The notes under the pieces are model-generated. The model did not search any database. It was not told the origin of the DNA and saw only the letters and a list, made by a program, of their open reading frames with translations. Of a stretch of 5,801 nt of DNA, positions 1 to 5,801 are shown in pieces. Source of the DNA: an uncultured Porphyromonadaceae bacterium (GTDB lineage: Bacteria; Bacteroidota; Bacteroidia; Bacteroidales; Muribaculaceae); the NCBI GenBank assembly GCA_947175225.1, contig CAMWLX010000235.1:1-5801 (forward strand), written 5' to 3'. Position numbers and translations under genes: made by a program. Every line of letters begins with the position of its first letter. Position 1 is the stretch's first letter.

Positions 1-4
1 ATTT

Positions 5-1480
5 ATGTCTAAAAAAATTAAACATATTGTAATACATGCTTTCGTGGCATTTTTGCCGGCGATATCATTATCGATGTATGGAGAAGAGACAACTGTACGT
101 ACCATGACACTGTCCGAAGTTATTGGTATGGCACAGGAGAACTCCCCTTCCGCACAAAGCGCGAAGCACGCTTTCTTGGCAGCTGAATGGCAATATAAGT
201 ATTATCAAGCCAATTATCTTCCCTCTGTCACCCTCACATCCTCCCCTTTCCTAAACAGAGAGATCAATAAAATTACCCTCAACGACGGTACAAGTGCTTT
301 TATAAAGCAAAACCAGATAAATGCCGACCTTGCCCTGACCGTGAATCAGAATATTGCTTTAACTGGAGGCTCGCTGTTTCTAAAGTCATCGCTTTCAAGA
401 ATAGATGAATTAGAGCGTAAAAATACATCTTATAGTTCCATTCCTATAACCATAGGCTATCGCCAAAGCATCTTCGGATATAATCACCTGAAATGGGACC
501 GAAGGATAGAACCGCTTAGATACCGGGAAGCAAAGAAAAACTATGAGGAAGCTATGGAACTTGTCGCTGCCCATGCCTGTGGATACTTCTTCTCATTGGT
601 GGAAGCCCAGACCAACCTTGAAATGGCTCGCCTGAATTTCGCATCAGCCGACACTCTCTATCAGATGGCTCAAGGGAGATATAAAATTGGAGTCATAAAT
701 GAAAACGATATAATACAGCTTGAGATCAACCGACTTAACGCAGAGACTGCATGCATGGACGCAGAAGTCCAGGTTAATGAGCAATCCCAATTATTAGCAT
801 CATATCTCAGGCTTGACGATCTTTCAGATATAACACTGCAACTGCCTCATGAAGTTCCTGATATCGAGATTTCCCTCCCCATTGCAGAGGAAATGGCGAT
901 GCGCAATGCTTCTCAACCCGATTATTACCGCCGACTTAAACTTGAAAGTGATAGCCGGGTGGCACAAGCCAAAGGCAACACGGGGTTGCGGGCAGATATA
1001 TATCTTCAATTCGGACTTTCACAAACTTCAGACAGTTTTGAGAAAACCTACACTCATCCATTGCATCAGGAGTATGCAAGCCTAACATTGTCGCTCCCTA
1101 TTCTTGACTGGGGCAAAGGGAAAGGACAAGTAAGGGTTGCAAAGTCGCAACGAGACTTGATATACACGGAAGCAGAACAAGGAATGACCGATTTCATGCA
1201 GAATATAAGGAAAATTGTTATGCAATTCAATATGCAGCCGCGAAAGGTAGATGTTGCCTCACGAACAAACAAGCTTGCTATCCATCACTACGATATAGCC
1301 CGCCGACTATATATAGCAGGACGCAACACCATCCTCGACCTCAACACCGCCCTCTCCGAAAAAGACTCCGCCACAAGAGCCTATATCTCCTCCATAAGGA
1401 CCTACTGGACCCTCTACTTCACAATCCGCTCCCTCATCGGCAAAGAATTATTTACTAAAGATGCTTATAACTCTTATTAA
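5..1480 (+). CDS. TolC-family outer membrane efflux protein
   Basis: Predicted outer membrane channel of a tripartite exporter: a trimeric beta-barrel and alpha-helical tunnel that takes substrate from the adaptor/pump complex to the outside. The 491-residue length is normal for the family. Residues 1-26 look like a Sec signal peptide (lysines at 3, 4 and 6, then a hydrophobic stretch, likely cut near SMYG/EE). There is no lipobox cysteine, so it is probably not a lipoprotein. The two OEP repeats are visible: the first begins near residue 35 (TLSEVIGMAQENSP) and the second near residue 291 (LPIAEEMAMRNASQPDYYRR). The strand motif YASLTLSLPILDWGKGKG at 357-374, which leads into a long helix, is typical of the second repeat. 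The start is chosen because the signal peptide follows it at once. Only 4 bases precede it, so leader and promoter are not visible. The stop lies 80 bp before the adaptor gene. Codons 440-479 are strikingly C-ending compared with the rest. Family assignment is firm; substrate is unknown. Confidence 0.93.
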   Translation: MSKKIKHIVIHAFVAFLPAISLSMYGEETTVRTMTLSEVIGMAQENSPSAQSAKHAFLAAEWQYKYYQANYLPSVTLTSSPFLNREINKITLNDGTSAFIKQNQINADLALTVNQNIALTGGSLFLKSSLSRIDELERKNTSYSSIPITIGYRQSIFGYNHLKWDRRIEPLRYREAKKNYEEAMELVAAHACGYFFSLVEAQTNLEMARLNFASADTLYQMAQGRYKIGVINENDIIQLEINRLNAETACMDAEVQVNEQSQLLASYLRLDDLSDITLQLPHEVPDIEISLPIAEEMAMRNASQPDYYRRLKLESDSRVAQAKGNTGLRADIYLQFGLSQTSDSFEKTYTHPLHQEYASLTLSLPILDWGKGKGQVRVAKSQRDLIYTEAEQGMTDFMQNIRKIVMQFNMQPRKVDVASRTNKLAIHHYDIARRLYIAGRNTILDLNTALSEKDSATRAYISSIRTYWTLYFTIRSLIGKELFTKDAYNSY

Positions 1481-1560
1481 TCTAATTTTAGCCTAATTAG
1501 TCCAATTAGTCTAATTGGTCTAATAATTCTAAATTCTAAATTCTCAATTCTCAATTAATA
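1481..1560 (+). repeat. AT-rich leader with 9-bp and 7-bp tandem repeats
   Basis: This 80-bp gap between channel and adaptor genes is almost wholly repetitive. Positions 1493-1528 hold four degenerate 9-bp units (CTAATTAGT, CCAATTAGT, CTAATTGGT, CTAATAATT). Overlapping the last one, 1525-1559 holds about five 7-bp units: AATTCTA twice, AATTCTC twice, then AATTAAT, which reaches the base before the final A preceding the adaptor ATG. No Shine-Dalgarno sequence and no TAnnTTTG promoter is evident. The AT-rich, unstructured tract may serve as a translation leader, as is usual in Bacteroidota; that role is inferred. Confidence 0.8.
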
Positions 1561-2811
1561 ATGGATATAAAACTAAAGAAAAAGCCGTGGTATTGGCGCT
1601 ACAGATACCATTTACTTGCCGGAGCAGCAGTTGTCGTGCTGCTGGTTTACGGCATAATCCTGGCATTGAACTCCGGCACTCCGAGAGTCGACAGAGAATC
1701 CCTGACAATCGCCCACGTCAAGGAAGATAAATTCATGGAATATGTAGACGTCGAAGGAATAGTGCAACCTATAATGACCGTCAAGGTCAATGCCCTCGAA
1801 TCAGGTTTTGTAGACCGTATCGTGGCTGAAGACGGCGCGATGCTCGAAGCCGGCGACACGATTCTTGTATTGAAGAATCCTGACCTGATGCGCACTATCC
1901 ACGATGAGGAGGATGAATGGCGTCATCAGCAGCGTCAGTATCGGGAGCAGGAAATCGAGATGCAGCAGAAGTCGCTCACACTTCAACAGCAAGCCCTCGA
2001 TGCCAACTACGAGATGAACAACCTTGACAACAAGCGCCGCATAGCCCGGGAAGAATATGAAATGGGAATAAAAAGCAAAGCTGAAATTGACCTTTCTGAA
2101 AGCGAGTATGACTACCGCCGAAAGAAAACCTCACTCCAGTTGAAGAGCCTAAGCCATGACTCAGCCGCCACTGCCATACGCCGCGAGATGCTTGCAAGCG
2201 ATATGGAGCGAGCAATGACCAAACGTGACCGGGCAGCACGCAGAAGCAACGACCTGATAGTCCGTGCCCCTGTTTCCGGCCAGCTAAGCTTCCTGACCGT
2301 CACGCCGGGTCAGCAGGTACAGAGCGGTTCTAGTATAGGGGAACTGAAGGTATTGAGCGACTACAAGCTCCATGTCTCTCTCAACGAATATTATGTGGAA
2401 CGTATAGTCCCCGGTCTTCCGGCTAAGATAACTGTGAAATCAGATAGCTATCCGTTACGCGTAAGCCGAGTGGTTCCCGAAATCAAGGACCGCAGTTTCG
2501 AATCTGACTTAGTATTCACCGGAGAGCGTCCATCCAGCCTGCGCGTAGGAAAAAGTTTCCGTGCACAGATTGAGTTGGGAATGCCGGAGAGCGCAGTTGT
2601 TATACAAAGAGGAGACTTCTTCAGCACCACCAACGGAAAATGGATCTACAAGGTCAGCAAAGACGGTACAAGGGCGGTAAAGACCGAAATCGAGTTAGGG
2701 CGTCAGAACCCGCAGCAATTCGAAGTGATATCCGGACTGCATCCAGGCGACCAAGTCATAGTCAGCGGCTACGACAAGCTTAACGATGCCGACCAGCTAA
2801 TTATTCAATGA
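1561..2811 (+). CDS. HlyD/MacA-type periplasmic adaptor (membrane fusion protein)
   Basis: Predicted adaptor linking the inner membrane ABC transporter to the TolC-like channel. The 416 residues show a basic N-terminus and a single membrane anchor at about 18-37 (HLLAGAAVVVLLVYGIILAL). The two halves of a lipoyl/barrel-sandwich domain lie at about 74-107 (VKVNALESGFVDRIVAEDGAMLEAGD) and 231-262 (DLIVRAPVSGQLSF, then TPGQQVQSGSSIG). Between them is a long charged, Gln-rich coiled-coil hairpin at about 112-230. Its tip near 163-178 (REEYEMGIKSKAEIDL) resembles the channel-docking tip of MacA/AcrA-type adaptors: Ser172 and Asp177 match, but the usual leucine appears replaced. A beta-barrel (about 266-340) and a membrane-proximal domain (about 345-416, ending in GLHPGDQVIVSGYDKLNDADQLII) follow. 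The ATG directly abuts the heptamer leader and gives the anchor segment, supporting the start. Placed between channel and ATPase genes, it is almost certainly their partner. Confidence 0.93.
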   Translation: MDIKLKKKPWYWRYRYHLLAGAAVVVLLVYGIILALNSGTPRVDRESLTIAHVKEDKFMEYVDVEGIVQPIMTVKVNALESGFVDRIVAEDGAMLEAGDTILVLKNPDLMRTIHDEEDEWRHQQRQYREQEIEMQQKSLTLQQQALDANYEMNNLDNKRRIAREEYEMGIKSKAEIDLSESEYDYRRKKTSLQLKSLSHDSAATAIRREMLASDMERAMTKRDRAARRSNDLIVRAPVSGQLSFLTVTPGQQVQSGSSIGELKVLSDYKLHVSLNEYYVERIVPGLPAKITVKSDSYPLRVSRVVPEIKDRSFESDLVFTGERPSSLRVGKSFRAQIELGMPESAVVIQRGDFFSTTNGKWIYKVSKDGTRAVKTEIELGRQNPQQFEVISGLHPGDQVIVSGYDKLNDADQLIIQ

Positions 2812-2877
2812 TGAATGATCAATTAAAAGAGTACTCATGTATAGTTTTCCTTTTTGGAAATTACTTTACAAAACGAC

Positions 2878-2970
2878 TCAGCTCGGAGAGCTGACATTAT
2901 GCTGAAACCCCAGACTTCAGTCTGGGGAAACCCTAAAGAGAGTATAGTAGCCTCGGAGAGGCGCTTTATG
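2878..2970 (+). repeat. Three-hairpin intergenic element, copy A
   Basis: Hairpin 1 is at 2878-2894: stem TCAGCTC/GAGCTGA with loop GGA. Hairpin 2 is at 2908-2927: stem CCCCAGACT/AGTCTGGGG around TC, which may fold as 8 bp with a TTCA loop. Hairpin 3 is at 2950-2962: stem GCCTC/GAGGC with loop GGA, preceded by GTAG and followed by GCTTTATG. The same order and spacing recurs at 3759-3852. Positions 2905-2927 (23 bp) and 2946-2970 (25 bp) are identical to copy B, while the linkers differ. There is no T-tract after hairpin 2 on this strand, so an intrinsic terminator is unlikely. Loop sharing and the GTAG suggest a REP/BIME-like element; a cis-acting mRNA structure is the alternative. Confidence 0.85.
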
Positions 2971-2986
2971 ATAGAGAGACTGATTG

Positions 2987-3014
2987 TGCATTGCGCATTA
3001 TGAATTATGAATTA
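2987..3014 (+). repeat. Heptamer leader tract before the ATPase gene
   Basis: Four 7-bp units run TGCATTG, CGCATTA, TGAATTA, TGAATTA, followed by an A-rich stretch and the ATG 11 bases later. Positions 2997-3015 match 3869-3887 before the permease gene over 19 bases without mismatch. The same 7-bp period occurs before the adaptor gene with a different unit. Likely part of the AT-rich leader; no Shine-Dalgarno sequence is visible. Confidence 0.75.
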
Positions 3015-3025
3015 AAAAAATTATT

Positions 3026-3700
3026 ATGATACAGTTAACCGACATTAAGAAAGTATTCCGTACGGATGAAGTCGAGACTTGGGCTCTCGACAACGTAAGT
3101 TTGAAAGTAAATGAAGGCGAATTTGTTGCCATCATGGGACCCTCCGGCTGTGGTAAATCCACATTGCTTAATATCCTCGGTCTTCTCGACACGCCAACCG
3201 ACGGCACCTATCTCCTCAACGGCGTAGACGTCAGCAAAATGAAAGAGACCGACCGCATCAACGTCCGCAAAGGCGTCATAGGCTTCGTCTTCCAGAGTTT
3301 CAACCTTATCGATGAACTCACAGTGGAAGAAAACATCGAGCTGCCGCTCCTTTATATGGGCATTCCAAAAAAGGAAAGGAAGAAACGAGTTCAAGAAGTG
3401 ATGGAGCGCGTGAATATCTCGCATCGCAACAAGCATTTCCCGGCACAATTGTCCGGTGGACAGCAACAGCGAGTGGCTATAGCACGTGCTGTAATAGCCA
3501 ATCCTAAGATAATCCTTGCCGACGAACCTACCGGAAACCTCGACTCGAAAAACGGCGAGGAGGTAATGCAGCTTCTTTCCGAGCTCCACAAGGAAGGCAC
3601 TACGATCGTTATGGTGACCCATTCCCAGCACGATGCTGGGTACGCCAACCGCACCGTAAAGCTCTTCGACGGCCACATCGTCTCCCAAGTCCGCATGTAA
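3026..3700 (+). CDS. ABC transporter ATP-binding protein, MacB/LolD type
   Basis: Cytoplasmic ATPase that would dimerise on the permease and power export by ATP hydrolysis. All family motifs are intact in 224 residues, the usual size of a stand-alone MacB/LolD-type domain: Walker A GPSGCGKST at 38-46, Q-loop Gln90 (FVFQSFNLID), signature LSGGQQQR at 142-149, Walker B IILADEP at 162-168 with catalytic Glu167, D-loop GNLD at 170-173, and H-loop His199 (MVTHS). The segment FNLIDELTVEENIELPLLYMG at about 92-112 is typical of this subfamily and of permease coupling. The ATG sits after the AT-rich leader, and the N-terminal MIQLTDIKKVF is the normal first strand. Unlike E. coli MacB, the ATPase is not fused to its permease, which begins 188 bp downstream. 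LolD-like lipoprotein release is possible by sequence alone, but the adaptor and channel genes upstream favour MacAB-TolC-like export. Many codons end in C. Confidence 0.95.
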   Translation: MIQLTDIKKVFRTDEVETWALDNVSLKVNEGEFVAIMGPSGCGKSTLLNILGLLDTPTDGTYLLNGVDVSKMKETDRINVRKGVIGFVFQSFNLIDELTVEENIELPLLYMGIPKKERKKRVQEVMERVNISHRNKHFPAQLSGGQQQRVAIARAVIANPKIILADEPTGNLDSKNGEEVMQLLSELHKEGTTIVMVTHSQHDAGYANRTVKLFDGHIVSQVRM

Positions 3701-3709
3701 GAGTAGTAA

Positions 3710-3724
3710 GCACACTCCGTGTGC
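3710..3724 (-). repeat. Inverted GGA-triloop hairpin after the ATPase gene
   Basis: A perfect 6-bp stem, GCACAC (3710-3715) and GTGTGC (3719-3724), encloses TCC. Read on the minus strand the loop is GGA, as in hairpins 1 and 3 of the neighbouring elements, so it may be an inverted or decayed member of the same family. It starts 10 bases after the ATPase stop. No T-tract follows, so it is not called a terminator; it could still shield the 3' end of processed mRNA. Confidence 0.55.
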
Positions 3725-3758
3725 GTCCTCACGTGTCAAAATTTAGCAATAGCACAAT

Positions 3759-3852
3759 TCAGGTCGGAGACCTGATGATCATGACAAAACCCCAGACTTC
3801 AGTCTGGGGCGATCCTAAGAATAGCACAGTAGCCTCGGAGAGGCGCTTTATG
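3759..3852 (+). repeat. Three-hairpin intergenic element, copy B
   Basis: Second copy of the element at 2878-2970, in the same orientation and order. Hairpin 1 at 3759-3775 has stem TCAGGTC/GACCTGA with loop GGA; against copy A one C-G pair has become G-C, with both sides changed. Hairpin 2 at 3790-3809 is identical to copy A. Hairpin 3 at 3832-3844 is identical, including the preceding AGTAG and following GCTTTATG. The gap between hairpins 2 and 3 is 22 bases in both copies, and a CCTAA lies at the same offset. It sits 36 bases before the permease ATG. Confidence 0.85.
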
Positions 3853-3865
3853 GTAAAGTCAAGGA

Positions 3866-3886
3866 TTAATTATGAATTATGAATTA
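3866..3886 (+). repeat. Heptamer leader tract before the permease gene
   Basis: Three 7-bp units, TTAATTA, TGAATTA, TGAATTA, end two bases before the permease ATG at 3889. The 19 bases 3869-3887 are identical to 2997-3015 before the ATPase gene. There is no evident Shine-Dalgarno sequence; the AAG next to the ATG is too close to act as one. Confidence 0.75.
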
Positions 3887-3888
3887 AG

Positions 3889-5801
3889 ATGTTAATACAT
3901 TATATCAGGATTTCCCTCAGGAATCTCAACAAATACAAGACTCAGACTGCCATCAGCATTGTCTCGATGGCTGTGAGCCTGACGTTGATGGCTATAGTAG
4001 TGTCATTGGCTCTTTCCATCCGACAGCTGCCTTTGATAACCCAACCATATACTGACAGGACTGTAGAGCTTCGTCTAATTAACGACCAGTCGGAAGCTCC
4101 TGGCTGGGAAGAATTGAATTTGATCTCCGGTCATCAGTTTAGCGATGTGGAAGAGATTCATTTTATTGAATGGGGATATGGGATTACAGCCAATATTACG
4201 TCAAATTCAGGACAGGATAATGAGCGTTCGCTCATGAACGATGTCTTTATTGCCGACAATGATTACTTGAAGTTTCAAGGCATAAAATCATCACTTACCG
4301 GAAAAACTATCGACTGTATTGCAGATGATGAGACTGTAATAACGAAAAAACTGGCACGAAAACTCTTCGGTAAAGAAAACCCAATCGGGAAAGGAGTATT
4401 CGTACATTCCGATTATTTCGGGAATAAGATACCTGATAAAATCTATACCATCAAGGATGTGATGGAAGATCCCACTCCTTTCAACAAACTCTTTAACGTA
4501 GCGGAAGGTATATTCATAGCAGGCGACCAGTTTTTTCCCAATACCCGGTATCAATGTTTTTTTGTCCTGAAACAAGGAAAATCACCTGATGCCCTTAAGA
4601 CGGAGCTACAGGAACTCATGCCTGGCCAAAAGATCGAACTTACCGATGTGAAGAAAATGTACTCTTCAGACGAAGAGATGGCGATCAGAAACGGCATCAT
4701 ACTGTTTCTTATCGTATTTGTCCTCGTAGCTTATTCCAATTATCTTCGGCTACAGCTGCAGCTCTTCCGCTTCAGGGAACGGGAAGTAGCGCTGCGGACA
4801 TGCCTGGGAAGCATGCCGGGATCTTTACCTATGCTCTTCTCAATGGAGATTTTCATTGTCCTCTTGATTACAATGGCTCTGACTCTGGCACTTATTTCAG
4901 TGATTTCGGACTTTTTGATTGTCCGTTACCCCATTCTTTTTGACTCTATGAATTTCAGTCTTAGCGACGCAGTCCCTATTACTCTTTTCTCAATCGCAGC
5001 GCTGGCGGTGATAAGCTTAGCGGCGGTAGCATTGACAATCAAAAGGATACGTCGCAATCAAACTGGTCTTGCACTAAGGATGAAGCCTCTTCCAAAGCAT
5101 CGGCTGCGCAACGTTGGACTCACACTGCAGATGACGGTCTGCATCGTCTTCACTTGTATCACTGTCTTATTCTTCATGTCCGGGAATAGCATAAAGGAGC
5201 GATTCGGTATTCCCGACAATTTGGATAGATACAGACGCAGTATAATCATTACAAGACTGCCCGGTATCGAGGAGGAAGAACAGAAAGTAATTTATGACAG
5301 GATCGAGTCTTTGGAATCAATCGAGACAGTATATAAATTCTCCGGAATAAGAAGAATGTTTCCATTCGATATTGAGAACAATGACCAAAAAGGGATAAAC
5401 ATTCTCATTCAGGAAGACACGGACGGAATTGATTTTTATGAATTGAAGTCTACTGATATAAATAAGGATGTGAATCCTGACAAGTATGTGCTTGTTAGCA
5501 AATCTTTCCGGCAAGCGTTGATCGACAAGAACATTTGGAACAGCAAGACCCTCGACTTACCCTATATGGGTGAATATGAAATCAAAGGAGTGTATGACTA
5601 TTTACCGTTTGAAGAATCAGATTTCAGGGACGGTGTCGTGATCTACGATGTGGATAAGCCATATTCGGACATCTATTATCGTGTGATCATACCTAAGAAA
5701 GGAATGGAAAAAGCGACTATGCAAGACATCAGCAAGATAATACAGAATGTTGTACCGGACCGAATTGACATAAAGCCTAAAAATTTCTATAATTTCGTAG
5801 C
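3889..5801 (+). CDS. MacB/FtsX-type ABC permease, 3' end cut by window edge
   Basis: Inner membrane permease partner of the ATPase; the frame is open for 637 codons to the edge with no stop. Bacteroidota permeases of this double-half type are usually somewhat under 800 residues, so roughly the last fifth is missing. The first half has a membrane segment at about 20-44 after the amphipathic start LIHYIRISLRNLNKYKTQT. A MacB-like periplasmic domain (about 45-267) follows, with VFIADNDYLKF at 119-129 and VITKKLARKLFG at 150-161, then NPIGKG. Membrane segments follow at about 268-284, 318-344 and 363-385. Between the first two, RFREREVALRTCLGS (294-308) matches the cytoplasmic FtsX coupling region (usually R-x-x-E-x-x-x-R-x-x-x-G). 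The second half opens with a membrane segment at about 409-430 (LTLQMTVCIVFTCITVLFF) and a second periplasmic domain, with YVLVSKSFRQAL at 533-544. The ATG follows the heptamer leader, and MLIHYIRISLRN is a typical family N-terminus. Confidence 0.92.
   Translation, partial: MLIHYIRISLRNLNKYKTQTAISIVSMAVSLTLMAIVVSLALSIRQLPLITQPYTDRTVELRLINDQSEAPGWEELNLISGHQFSDVEEIHFIEWGYGITANITSNSGQDNERSLMNDVFIADNDYLKFQGIKSSLTGKTIDCIADDETVITKKLARKLFGKENPIGKGVFVHSDYFGNKIPDKIYTIKDVMEDPTPFNKLFNVAEGIFIAGDQFFPNTRYQCFFVLKQGKSPDALKTELQELMPGQKIELTDVKKMYSSDEEMAIRNGIILFLIVFVLVAYSNYLRLQLQLFRFREREVALRTCLGSMPGSLPMLFSMEIFIVLLITMALTLALISVISDFLIVRYPILFDSMNFSLSDAVPITLFSIAALAVISLAAVALTIKRIRRNQTGLALRMKPLPKHRLRNVGLTLQMTVCIVFTCITVLFFMSGNSIKERFGIPDNLDRYRRSIIITRLPGIEEEEQKVIYDRIESLESIETVYKFSGIRRMFPFDIENNDQKGINILIQEDTDGIDFYELKSTDINKDVNPDKYVLVSKSFRQALIDKNIWNSKTLDLPYMGEYEIKGVYDYLPFEESDFRDGVVIYDVDKPYSDIYYRVIIPKKGMEKATMQDISKIIQNVVPDRIDIKPKNFYNFV

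Larger units (their letters stand above)
2812..3025 (+). other. 214-bp gap between adaptor and ATPase genes
   Basis: No gene is seen here. It holds, in order, AT-rich sequence with a weak hairpin (TTTCC 2846-2850, T5 loop, GGAAA 2856-2860), the three-hairpin element (2878-2970), and the heptamer leader of the ATPase gene (2987-3014). The weak hairpin lacks a following T-run, so it is not called a terminator. No TAnnTTTG-type promoter was found, so read-through from the adaptor gene is the simplest view. Confidence 0.7.
3701..3888 (+). other. 188-bp gap between ATPase and permease genes
   Basis: No gene is seen. It contains an inverted GGA-family hairpin right after the ATPase stop (3710-3724), the second three-hairpin element (3759-3852), and the heptamer leader of the permease gene (3866-3886). 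No TAnnTTTG promoter and no hairpin followed by a T-run was found on the + strand, so co-transcription of ATPase and permease is expected. Confidence 0.7.

Noticed and set aside
2846..2860. Hairpin TTTCC/GGAAA with a T5 loop after the adaptor gene
   Set aside because: Only 5 weak pairs, no T-run downstream and no second copy; likely chance in AT-rich sequence.
2908..2927. GC-rich hairpin as an intrinsic terminator (also 3790-3809)
   Set aside because: No T-run follows on the + strand in either copy. On the minus strand only GGGGTTT(T) follows, and no minus-strand gene is present to terminate.
2968..3003. Mini-ORF of 11 codons plus stop starting at the ATG ending copy A, with a similar 10-codon one at 3850-3882 in copy B
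   Set aside because: The peptides are unrelated (MIERLIVHCAL versus MVKSRINYEL). The stops come from the heptamer tract, which supplies stops in every frame because its period is 7, so a shared start is expected from the repeat alone.
2812..3025. Possible internal promoters in the gaps
   Set aside because: Looked for the Bacteroides TAnnTTTG box with an upstream TTTG; near matches such as TAGTTTTC lack the key bases and spacing.
3035..3739. Long open frame (234 codons) on the minus strand opposite the ATPase gene
   Set aside because: The + strand frame carries every ABC ATPase motif. The antisense translation has no recognisable domain and is a mirror of biased codon use.
4291..4575. Minus-strand open frames opposite the permease gene (also 5058-5249 and 5317-5514)
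   Set aside because: They lie wholly within the continuous permease frame, which has clear membrane and FtsX features; they have no domain or leader of their own.

Overview
The window looks like a chromosomal piece of a Bacteroidota genome, most likely the order Bacteroidales. The reasons are the AT-rich gene leaders without a clear Shine-Dalgarno sequence, the Bacteroidetes-style split of the transporter into a stand-alone ATPase and a long double-half FtsX-type permease, and mixed base composition. This placement is inference from style, not from a marker gene.

All coding is on the + strand and reads as one tripartite ABC export cluster. A TolC-family outer membrane channel (5-1480) is followed by a membrane-anchored HlyD/MacA-type periplasmic adaptor (1561-2811). 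Next come a MacB/LolD-type ATP-binding protein (3026-3700) and a MacB/FtsX-type permease (3889 to the window edge, cut off). Together they would form a pump across both membranes: ATPase and permease in the inner membrane, adaptor through the periplasm, channel in the outer membrane. The substrate cannot be read from the sequence. An efflux or peptide/lipid export role fits better than lipoprotein release, because an adaptor and an outer membrane channel are present. No regulator gene and no convincing Bacteroides-type promoter (TAnnTTTG) was seen inside the window, and only 4 bases precede the first gene.

The gaps between genes (80, 214 and 188 bp) are large for an operon and are not random. 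The gaps before the ATPase and before the permease each carry the same roughly 90-bp element made of three short hairpins. Blocks of 23 and 25 bp are identical between copies, the linkers have diverged, and one stem shows a compensated base-pair change. Several hairpins share a GGA triloop, and the third is preceded by GTAG, which resembles REP elements mobilised by RAYT transposases. A further hairpin of the same style lies inverted just after the ATPase gene. Just before each of the three internal start codons there is also an AT-rich tract with a 7-bp period, and the first gap adds a 9-bp repeat in four copies.

I see no defence system, CRISPR array, tRNA, rRNA, intact insertion sequence or novel enzyme. 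The genes are ordinary; the repeated intergenic architecture is the part worth a second look.
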